Notes under the pieces: model-generated
The model's database searches: none
Told to the model about the DNA's origin: nothing
The model's input: the letters and a program-made list of their open reading frames with translations, nothing else
DNA from: Rhodanobacteraceae bacterium UBA703
GTDB taxonomy: Bacteria; Pseudomonadota; Gammaproteobacteria; Xanthomonadales; Rhodanobacteraceae
Reading direction: 5' to 3'
Assembly (NCBI GenBank): GCA_002297645.1
Contig: DBMH01000373.1
Span: forward strand, 1-9,516
DNA length: 9,516 nucleotides
Shown: in pieces, positions 1-6,400 of the stretch
Numbering within the stretch: position 1 is the stretch's first letter
Layout of the letters: every line of letters begins with the position of its first letter
Made by a program: the position numbers and the translations under genes

Positions 1-304
1 CCTGTTCCTTGAGCATCCGCAGGCCGTCCGCCAGCGAGGGCACGCCGTCCCAGCGCAGTTCGAGGTTGTAGGAGAGGCCGCCGCGGATGACGTGGATGTG
101 CGAGTCGACCAGCCCGGGGATCACGCGCCGGCCGCGCGCGTCGATCACCCGCGTCCCGGCGCCGGCGTGCCGCATGACGTCGGCTTCGTCGCCGACGGCG
201 ACGAAGCGGTTGCCGGCGACCGCCAGTGCCCGGGCCTGCGGCTTCGCCGCGTCGACGGTGGCGATGGTCGCGTTGCGTACGATCAGGTCGGCCTTCTGCG
301 CCAT
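1..304 (-). CDS. YtcJ-like metal-dependent amidohydrolase, N-terminal part (cut by window edge)
   Basis: Read on the minus strand from ATG at 304-302, the frame stays open to the left edge, giving 101 residues that begin MAQKADLIVRNATIATVD. The first 60 residues form the small beta-sandwich typical of the amidohydrolase superfamily (urease/imidazolonepropionase fold). They are followed by VIPGLVDSHIH (about residues 61-71), in which H69 and H71 are the HxH metal ligands. The segment after it (IRGGLSYNLELRWDGV) resembles the 'amidohydrolase family 3' / YtcJ group. The remaining metal ligands and catalytic residues lie outside the window. It starts 13 bp after the XapX gene stop and is very likely cotranscribed with it. 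No strong Shine-Dalgarno is visible before the ATG, which fits coupling to the gene upstream. The substrate is unknown; hydrolysis of an amide or cyclic amide is inferred from the family only. Confidence 0.88.
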   Translation of the reverse strand, partial: MAQKADLIVRNATIATVDAAKPQARALAVAGNRFVAVGDEADVMRHAGAGTRVIDARGRRVIPGLVDSHIHVIRGGLSYNLELRWDGVPSLADGLRMLKEQ

Positions 305-317
305 GGTCCGGTTCCGG

Positions 318-608
318 TCAGCAGCGGGGGGATTCGTCGCGAGGCAGCGTGGATCGGCTGCAGTCCGGCGCCTGGGTCGGCAGGGCGGCGAGGCTGTGCG
401 AATGCAGGTGCGCTGAGACGAGGCTCGCCGTGACCGGCTGGCGGCCAGCGAGGAATTCCTTCGCCAGCGGCACGGCCTGTTCTCCGATCAGGATGCCGGC
501 GAGGCCGAGCAGCGCGATCACCGGCGGCGCCGGCGAGCGCACGTCGAGCAGTCCGTAGATGACCCCGACGAGCACGCCGACGGCGAGGGACACCAGATAG
601 AGCTTCAT
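318..608 (-). CDS. XapX-domain small membrane protein
   Basis: A 96-residue protein starting MKLYLVSLAVGVLVGVIYGL. Residues 1-20 form a hydrophobic helix, followed by the polar turn LDVRSPAPP (about 21-29) and a second hydrophobic stretch VIALLGLAGILIGEQAVP (about 30-47). This is the characteristic layout of the XapX family (formerly DUF1427), small inner-membrane proteins of unknown function. The C-terminal half is polar and includes a His-rich HLHSHS patch (about 67-72). The frame is open further upstream, but this ATG is chosen because GAGGTG (614-619) sits 5 nt before it and because family members begin here. It lies between the isochorismatase-like hydrolase and the amidohydrolase, an arrangement I recall from other proteobacteria. 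A transport or membrane-anchoring role for the pathway is only a guess. Confidence 0.85.
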   Translation of the reverse strand: MKLYLVSLAVGVLVGVIYGLLDVRSPAPPVIALLGLAGILIGEQAVPLAKEFLAGRQPVTASLVSAHLHSHSLAALPTQAPDCSRSTLPRDESPRC

Positions 609-613
609 TCGAT

Positions 614-619
614 CACCTC
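614..619 (-). promoter_or_regulatory. Ribosome binding site of the XapX gene
   Basis: The minus strand reads GAGGTG followed by 5 nt and the ATG at 608-606. It decides the start against the longer open frame, which extends up to 752 and would overlap the upstream hydrolase gene. Confidence 0.7.
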
Positions 620-696
620 GTAGATTCCCGCTCGGTCTTTCGAGGGACGGCGCGCGGTCGATGATGCGCCCGGCGCACCCCGGTTCGCACGCGGAT

Positions 697-1350
697 TCAA
701 TGGCCTTCGCCGCCGCCGAACATCGTCTTCGCGTAGACCAGGCCGAGGCCATACCCGCCGCCGTGCTGGATCGCGGTGGCGACCGTGCGGTCGTAGGTCG
801 CGCCGCGGGCCCAGTCGCGCTGCAGTTCGAGCAGGTACTGCAGGCTCGTCATCGGCCGCGCGCCGGCCTGGACCATGCGCTGGACGGCACGTTCGTGCGC
901 TTCCGTCGTGACGTCGCCGCAGGCGTCGGTGATCACGTAGACCTCGAAGCCCTGGTCGAGCGCGGACAGCGCCGGGCCGACGATGCACACGCTGGTCCAC
1001 AGCCCGCCGAAGACGATGCGGTTCCTGCCGATGCGGTTCACCTCGGCGACGACGTTCTCGTCTTCCCACGCGTTCATGGTCGTGCGGTCGATCGACGCCT
1101 GGCCCGGGAACGGCGCGGTGACCTCGTCGAACATCGGTCCGGAGAACGACTTCTCCGCGACCGTCGTGAGGATCGTGGGGACGCCGAATTCCGCCGCGGC
1201 CTTGGACACCAGCGCAGCGTTGTTGCGCAGGTCGACGACGTCGATGGACCGTGTCGCGAACGCCATCTGCGACTGGTAGTCGACCAGGACGAGAGTGTGG
1301 TCGGAACCATCGAGAAGGGTCTTGCCCGGTGCGGCCTTGGCGGTGGTCAT
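697..1350 (-). CDS. YcaC-like isochorismatase-family cysteine hydrolase
   Basis: A 217-residue protein starting MTTAKAAPGKTLLDGSD, close to the usual size of YcaC-type members of the isochorismatase superfamily. The family landmarks are in order. LVLVDYQ holds the catalytic Asp (D24). FGVPTILTT (about 55-63) is a conserved strand. A basic residue follows: R89 in the stretch before MNAWED by analogy to YcaC, with K67 as the alternative. GGLWTSVC contains the nucleophilic Cys (C122). ALSALDQGFEVYVITDACG and ARPMTS match the YcaC pattern. These cytosolic enzymes act on small amides or related compounds; the true substrates of the YcaC group are poorly known. The start has AGGAGA 6 nt upstream (1357-1362). 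The frame is open further upstream to 1689, but that part runs antisense through the LysR gene and is not family-like. It is the first gene of a probable three-gene operon, with an 88-bp gap before the XapX gene. The gap contains a 13-bp near-perfect palindrome (665-677). Confidence 0.92.
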   Translation of the reverse strand: MTTAKAAPGKTLLDGSDHTLVLVDYQSQMAFATRSIDVVDLRNNAALVSKAAAEFGVPTILTTVAEKSFSGPMFDEVTAPFPGQASIDRTTMNAWEDENVVAEVNRIGRNRIVFGGLWTSVCIVGPALSALDQGFEVYVITDACGDVTTEAHERAVQRMVQAGARPMTSLQYLLELQRDWARGATYDRTVATAIQHGGGYGLGLVYAKTMFGGGEGH

Positions 1351-1356
1351 GGGGAG

Positions 1357-1362
1357 TCTCCT
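1357..1362 (-). promoter_or_regulatory. Ribosome binding site of the isochorismatase-like hydrolase
   Basis: The minus strand reads AGGAGA, then 6 nt, then the ATG at 1350-1348. It fixes the start of the hydrolase and defines the divergent intergenic region as 1351-1498. Confidence 0.75.
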
Positions 1363-1388
1363 GGGAGGGGATGCGTTCGCCGCGGACT

Positions 1389-1415
1389 CTAGGCAGACCG
1401 CCGTCGCGCGCCTAG
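1389..1415. repeat. Inverted repeat CTAGGC/GCCTAG in divergent intergenic region
   Basis: Two perfect 6-bp arms, CTAGGC (1389-1394) and GCCTAG (1410-1415), are separated by 15 bp. It lies between the LysR-box-like dyad and the hydrolase start, where a second (activation) site of a LysR-type regulator would be expected. Such regulators typically bind a strong recognition site plus a weaker site nearer the promoter. The assignment is inferred from position only. Confidence 0.4.
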
Positions 1416-1432
1416 CCGTGCCGCCGAGAACG

Positions 1433-1457
1433 CGGTGTTCGCCGTTGCCGAACGCCG
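1433..1457. promoter_or_regulatory. Candidate LysR-type operator (dyad with T-N11-A core)
   Basis: A 25-bp interrupted palindrome with arms CGGTGTTCG (1433-1441) and CGAACGCCG (1449-1457) around a 7-bp centre; 8 of 9 arm positions pair. T1439 and A1451 give the T-N11-A spacing typical of LysR-type binding sites, nested in TTC-N9-GAA. It lies 41 bp before the LysR gene start and about 82 bp before the hydrolase start on the other strand. It is therefore well placed both for autoregulation and for control of the divergent operon. Confidence 0.6.
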
Positions 1458-1498
1458 TCGATTGCACGGTGTCGCCGCGCGCCGTCATCATCCGCGGC

Positions 1499-2449
1499 AT
1501 GGAACACGATTTCGGCAATCTCAGGGCCTTCGTGCAGGTCGTGGAGAACGGCGGCATCACGCCGGCCGCGCAGCGCCTCGGCGTCGCCAAGTCGGTACTC
1601 AGCCAGCGCCTGGCGAAGCTCGAAGGCGAGTTGCACGTCAAGCTGCTGCACCGCTCGCCGCGGGGCGTGACGCCGACCGATGCCGGCAAGCGCTTCTACC
1701 AGCGCGCGCGCGACGTGCTGTCGCGGCTCCAGCAGGCCGTGGACGAGGTGAGCGGTATCGACGACGGCAGCCTTCGCGCGAGTCTGCGCATCACCGCGCC
1801 GATGACCTTCGGTACGCAGTACCTCGGGCCCTTGCTGTTCGACTTCATGCGCCGGAATCCGGGACTGGAGCTCGCGCTCGATCTCGACGACCGCTACCTC
1901 GACCTGCTCGCCGGCGGCTTCGATCTCAGCGTGCGCATCGGCCGCCTGCACGATTCCTCGCTGATGGCACGCGCGCTGGCGCCGAGCCGGCGGGTGCTGT
2001 GCTGCAGTCCCGACTACGCCGCGCGCCACGGCTTGCCCGCGAGCGTCGCCGACGTCGGCGTGCACGACTGCATCTGCTACGGCAATGCCAGCGTGGCGCC
2101 GTACTGGCAGTTCGAGACCGGACAGTCCGGCGAGCCGCAGACCGTCGTCGTGCGTGGCAGGATCCACTTGAACAACGGCGAAAGCATGCGCGACGCCGCG
2201 ATCGCCGGCCTCGGCCTGGCCGCGCTGCCGCGCTTCATCGCTGCCGCCGCCTTGCGCGACGGACGTCTCGTCGAGGTCCTCGCGGGAACGCCGCCGACGG
2301 CCGACACGGTCTACGCGGTCTATCCGAAGACGCGCTACGTCAGCCGCGGCGTGCGCGCGATCATCGACCTGCTGGTTTCCGCATTCGAAGGCCGCACGCC
2401 CTGGGACGAAGCGCCTGCGCCGGCGGGTGCGCGGCGTGGCAAAGCCTGA
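1499..2449 (+). CDS. LysR-type transcriptional regulator
   Basis: A 316-residue protein starting MEHDFGNLRAFVQVVENGG, full length for the family. Residues 1-62 are the winged helix-turn-helix: LRAFVQVVENGGITPAAQRLGVAK, the recognition helix VLSQRLAKLE, then LLHRSPRGVTPTDAG. After a linker helix (about 65-90), residues about 90-295 form the periplasmic-binding-protein-like effector domain. It includes LRITAPMTFGTQYLGPLL, a DLSVRIGRL segment, and NNGESMRDAAIAGLGLAALPRF, a pattern common in the large group of LysR regulators near DsdC/CrgA-like proteins. The ATG at 1499 is chosen because it matches family N-termini. No good Shine-Dalgarno precedes it, and an in-frame GTG at 1469 is possible. The gene is divergent from the hydrolase-XapX-amidohydrolase operon and is its probable regulator. 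The effector is unknown, perhaps a substrate of the two hydrolases. The C-terminal tail (APAPAGARRGKA) is low complexity. Confidence 0.93.
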   Translation: MEHDFGNLRAFVQVVENGGITPAAQRLGVAKSVLSQRLAKLEGELHVKLLHRSPRGVTPTDAGKRFYQRARDVLSRLQQAVDEVSGIDDGSLRASLRITAPMTFGTQYLGPLLFDFMRRNPGLELALDLDDRYLDLLAGGFDLSVRIGRLHDSSLMARALAPSRRVLCCSPDYAARHGLPASVADVGVHDCICYGNASVAPYWQFETGQSGEPQTVVVRGRIHLNNGESMRDAAIAGLGLAALPRFIAAAALRDGRLVEVLAGTPPTADTVYAVYPKTRYVSRGVRAIIDLLVSAFEGRTPWDEAPAPAGARRGKA

Positions 2450-2517
2450 TCCCATCCGGCCCGCAGCCGTTCGCGCTCGGAGCGGCGCGACTGCCTCTCT
2501 TCTTCTCTTCTTCGGAC

Positions 2518-2556
2518 GCGGCACGCACGGGCGTTGCCCGCCATCGCGCGTGCCGC
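2518..2556. repeat. Nested hairpin downstream of the LysR gene
   Basis: The outer arms GCGGCACGC (2518-2526) and GCGTGCCGC (2548-2556) pair perfectly over 9 bp. They enclose a second hairpin, CGGGC-GTT-GCCCG (2528-2540). It begins 68 bp after the LysR stop and could end that transcript. It is not followed by a T-run on either strand, so it is not a standard intrinsic terminator. A pyrimidine-rich tract (about 2494-2513) precedes it. Confidence 0.55.
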
Positions 2557-2806
2557 TCCATCGTCACGACTCCTACGAACGGACGATCCCGATGCCTTCG
2601 ATCGTCAGGGGAACCTCTTCGGCCGCGGCAGGCTGGAACGATCAGCCCTTGTCTGCCATGGGTGACGTGCAAGGAGGCAGGCGAGTTCCGCTGGGGTATC
2701 GCGAATGAAGACCGGCGCATCGACCAGGCTGGTGTTTGACGGAGGAGCTTGCACCGCCAGTCGAAGCACCGAGCCGGGGATGTTCGGGAGAGCAGCAGGA
2801 GACGGA

Positions 2807-2829
2807 TGTAAGAATTTTCTTACAAGAAA
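2807..2829. repeat. AT-rich overlapping palindromes (AAGAA/TTCTT half-sites)
   Basis: TGTAAGAA (2807-2814) and TTCTTACA (2817-2824) form a perfect 8-bp inverted repeat with a 2-bp centre. Its right arm also pairs with the next half-site, as TTTCTT (2816-2821) with AAGAAA (2824-2829). The result is three half-sites of alternating orientation with 2-bp gaps, AAGAA-N2-TTCTT-N2-AAGAA. A further small dyad, TTCTC/GAGAA, follows at 2838-2855. The AT-rich arms stand out in this GC-rich DNA and look like a protein-binding site. The binding protein is not known. Confidence 0.5.
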
Positions 2830-3208
2830 TGTCGTCATTCTCTGATAGTGGAGAAAGCGGTTCTGCTGATACGGTGGGTGTTGGCGATGCAGGTACTCCT
2901 ACATCAGGAGCTGCCTTCCGCTTCGGGGGAGCCTGTGTTCGTCACGGCTCGAGACATCGGCAAACAGATATCGGGCATGCCGTGATGGTGCTGCTCCAGG
3001 AGATTGAGGAGCGTGCACAAGCAAGACGGCGCAGGAGTTGCGCTCAGGGCTGACCGTCACCTCGTCTCTACCGGCAACCCGCCGCGGGCTTCACGATCCA
3101 GCCAATCCTCGATCACCGCTCGGTCGGTCAGGCCGATGCATAGACGTGCGTCGACGGTGCACAGCTCCTTGCGGCTACGTGCATGGGGCATCGGTCATCG
3201 TGGCCGTC

Positions 3209-3235
3209 GGGCTCCTGGTGCCTCTGGGCTCCTGG
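3209..3235. repeat. 10-bp direct repeat GGGCTCCTGG
   Basis: GGGCTCCTGG occurs at 3209-3218 and again at 3226-3235, separated by 7 bp. It may be a slipped-strand duplication or a pair of binding sites. There is no gene context to choose between these. Confidence 0.35.
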
Positions 3236-3382
3236 GGCGATGGACGCATCGCATTGGCGTTGTCGGGTCATCGCGCGACGCCGGAACCCGCCGTAAGGGA
3301 AGGCGCGAGCCCGATACCCCTCTTCCTGGCCCAGCGGTTCGGGCAGCGCGTGGCCTGCCATCCACGATTCGCCATTCGATAC

Positions 3383-3403
3383 CCGGCTGATGAATACAGC
3401 CGG
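3383..3403 (+). repeat. Stem-loop in the probable leader of the RHS gene
   Basis: CCGGCTG (3383-3389) and CAGCCGG (3397-3403) form a perfect 7-bp GC-rich stem with the 7-nt loop ATGAATA. A pyrimidine-rich tract (about 3408-3422) follows, and the RHS start codon lies 34 nt beyond the stem. The layout resembles a weak terminator or attenuator, or a leader hairpin near the ribosome binding site. The tract is a C/T mix rather than a clean T-run. Confidence 0.5.
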
Positions 3404-3422
3404 TAGCACTTCTTCTTTCTTC

Positions 3423-3428
3423 AGGGGG
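3423..3428 (+). promoter_or_regulatory. Ribosome binding site of the RHS gene
   Basis: AGGGGG lies 9 nt before the ATG at 3438. It is the best Shine-Dalgarno match near the start and supports the start that yields a signal peptide. Confidence 0.55.
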
Positions 3429-3437
3429 CTCGACAGA

Positions 3438-6400
3438 ATGAATTCAAACCATACCACCCTACACGTGCCTCGCGTCCTGTTCGGGCGAGGCTGCGCACGG
3501 TGGATCTCCACGGCCGTTCTGGCTTTTTCGTTCGGGACATCCCTGCGTGCACAGGGCCTCGATGACGTAGAACCCGGGACCCTGCGACCGGCTCCGATCG
3601 AGGGAATGGCCGGAAGCGCCAATGTTCCGATGTACGCCGAGTACTCCAAGAAGCTCAAGGAGCTGGAACAGCTGTCTCCGCTGACGTCGGAACTGTTCGG
3701 AGACGAGGTTTCCCTTTACACGGGGCAGACGAGTTTCAGCGTCGTCGACATCGATTTGCCGGGCAACAATGCGTTGCCCGTCCAGCTGCGTCGCACTCTG
3801 GACGTATCCCTGCTGTCCGGGAGCAAGTCGTGGGATCCGTTGGGTAGCCCCGGGAATCCCTATACGGGGCTGGGGAACTGGGCGATCGACGTGCCGCAAA
3901 TTCATGGCGTATTCGATGGGAACTACAAATGGAACCGTCCGAATGGGGTGCCTTCCGGCACGGTTATCCCTCGATGCTCGCAATATTTCCTTCCGGGAGT
4001 CGAGAATGAATCCAAGTTCAAATATTCGGAGGTGGCGAGCGGTATCAGCGTCCATATTCCGGGAGCGGGAGACAAGTCCCTGCTCATTGGAGATGGGACG
4101 AGCACGCCGGTGCTGCCGTATCCGTCCAATCAGGTCTGGAGGACAAAGGATTTCGACCGGATCACTTGCACGCAAACCCAGAACGGCGGGGGCGAGGGTT
4201 TCGTGCTCACCACCACCGATGGAGTGAGCTACACCTTCGACTGGTATCTGGAGCGGTTCGAGTCGACCCTGGAGAAGGACGCTCGGTTTTCCACGGAAAA
4301 TACCACGTTCTACAACACGCGCTTGTCGATTCATCTGCTGGCGACCCGAGTCGAAGACCGTCACGGAAACTGGGTCCAGTACACCTACGACGCCGCCAAG
4401 GGAGGATATCCGACGGCGATCGAGTCCGGTGGCTCGGGCGAGTCCGGCAACCCGAGGAAGATCGAGCTGCAGTATGAGGAGGCACTGATCCCGGGAGGTG
4501 GCCAGATGAAGAACATTCGTCTGAAATCGGCGACAGTGCAATTGGCGCAGATACCTGGCGTAATGGCATCCGAGGAGCGCGTATGGAACTACGTATACGA
4601 CGATCCTGCGGACGGAGAGACCTCCCGCCTGCGGACGGTATCGCAGCCGGACCGATCGTCCTGGAAGTATTCCTACATCGGCGACCAGTACGTTCGATTC
4701 GAACTCAACGATGACCCGGCATTGCCCTGCCCAGAGTCGGCGCCGCAGCCGTCGAACAAGACGTTCGGCGTGCGGATGGAGCATCCCGCGGGAGCGATCG
4801 GCGTGTTCAGCTTCAAGTATGGAGGACAGTCGAGCGCTGTTTCGCACAGCGAGGCCTGCCGGCGCGATAACCCCGGTGGGGTGCCCGGCTATGCCGACTA
4901 CCTGAAGCTGGACACGAAGCAGGTCTACTACTCCGCGGACAAGTCCGATCTGTGGAAGTATGAAACCGGAATGATCGACTTCCTCGAATGCGGCCGGAAC
5001 TGCGAGGTATCCAGGTCCTTGGTCACGTTGCCGGACGGCGGCGTGGTGCAATACGAGTTTTCCCGGCGTTACAACGCCATGAGCGTTTCGGGCGTGGCGG
5101 AAGGTCGCCTGTTGGCGACCTCGACCTATTCCGATGCCGGAAGTGTCAAGAACAACGACCCTCCGCTTCGATCGGAGGTGAATACCTATGTCACCGGAGT
5201 GGATACGAATGGGGTGCCGCTGACTGGCTTCGAGTTTCCGGCGCGGTACGGTGATGTCTTCATGGGGGATCCCGCCGTCGGCAGCCTGCGTCCCCTGAAG
5301 AAGGTGACGATCACCCAGCAGGGCACGACCTTCGTGCGCGAACACACGAAGTTCGATACCTACGGCCGGCCGACCAAGACCGTCAGGCAGGGGCCGCAGG
5401 GGCTTCGCAAGGAGACGACGGAGTACGCGGACCATGAGGGCAGGTGGGTCCTCGGCCAGATCCTCAAGATCAAGGACGAAACGCTGGTCGTGGATGGGGT
5501 AGCCGGCGAGCCGTCGTTCGAGGGGACGATCGTCAGCAATACCTACGACCCGGACTGGGCGGATCTGACGAGCGTGAGGGAGTACGGGCGCCTGGTGCGC
5601 GAGATGACCTACCGCGTGGGCCTGGGTGGCGACAGTGAGGACGGCACGCTGAAGACGATCAAGGACGGCGCGACCCCGAGCCGCACGACGACGCTGGGCA
5701 CGTTCCACCGCGGCATCCCGCAAAGCGTCACGTACGCGGACGGCACATCGCAGAGTGCGGTGATCGACGATGCGGGCTCGATCCGTTCGGTGACGAACGA
5801 GGTCGGTGCCACCACGTCCTACGGCTACGACAAGATGGGGCGCGTGACGAACATCACGTATCCCGACGACACGAACCCGATCTGGAATTCGACGACGATC
5901 GACTACGAACGGGTGGATGCGACGGAGGCAGGCGTGTCGGGCCTGCACTGGCGCCAGACGACGAAGACCGGCGACGCGAGGAGATTGGTGGTGTATGACG
6001 GCCGCTGGCGTCCGGTATCGACCACCGAGTACGACGCAACGAATAAAGCGGCCACCACTCGTCGGACCGCGCGCACCTTCGACTACGCGAACCGCGAGAT
6101 CTTCGTTTCCTACCCCGTCGACTCGGACTCCAAGCTGCGGCTGGATGGCACGAGCACCCAGTACGATACCCTCGGCCGCGTGCTGACGGTCGAGCAGAGC
6201 GACGGCAGCGCCGTACGGACGACGACGACCGCCTATTCGCTTGATGCGTTCAGCAAGACCGTCACCGATCCGGCGCTGAAGGTGACCACGACCCGCTACC
6301 AGGCCTTCGACACGCCGACCGAGGACTTCCCTACCGACATCGAACTGCCGGAAAGCGTGACGGTGAAGATCGTGCGGGACCGGTTCGGCCATCCGATGAC

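Larger units (their letters stand above)
2450..3437. other. About 1 kb without a convincing gene
   Basis: No frame on either strand gives a family-like protein. Several open frames of 70-130 codons cross it, but their compositions (Arg/Ser/Gly/Pro rich) look like out-of-frame GC-rich DNA. GC content drops locally (28 of 60 bases at 2821-2880), unlike the flanking genes. The stretch contains a nested hairpin (2518-2556), an AT-rich palindromic cluster (2807-2829), a 10-bp direct repeat (3209-3235) and a stem-loop (3383-3403). AGGAGG-like motifs occur at 2672-2677 and 2738-2744, but no start codon is suitably spaced after them. It may hold decayed sequence or regulatory DNA for the large gene that follows. 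No clear -35/-10 pair was found. Confidence 0.5.

Noticed and set aside
665..677. 13-bp palindrome TGCGCC-C-GGCGCA between the hydrolase and XapX genes
   Set aside because: A palindrome made only of GC-rich bases this short is expected by chance in such DNA, and a 1-nt centre is not a natural hairpin loop. It is not called as a feature.
609..752. Upstream extension of the XapX frame
   Set aside because: It would overlap the hydrolase 3' end and place 48 polar residues before the first hydrophobic helix. The MKLYL start has GAGGTG at the right distance.
1295..1498. Upstream extension of the LysR frame
   Set aside because: It would overlap the hydrolase gene and the operator region and add 68 residues before the helix-turn-helix. 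LysR-type proteins begin only a few residues before that domain.
1351..1689. Upstream extension of the isochorismatase-like hydrolase frame
   Set aside because: The added residues overlap the LysR gene in antisense and match no family N-terminus. The ATG at 1350 has a good ribosome binding site and gives the expected protein length.
2361..2838. Open frames of 69-119 codons on the minus strand after the LysR gene
   Set aside because: Their composition is Arg/Pro/Ser-heavy, they overlap each other in different frames, and they show no domain and no suitable ribosome binding site.
2705..2845. A 46-codon frame on the plus strand, considered as a peptide (for example lasso-type) precursor
   Set aside because: There is no ribosome binding site at proper spacing and no maturation or export genes nearby. 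The leader/core pattern of lasso precursors is not convincingly present.
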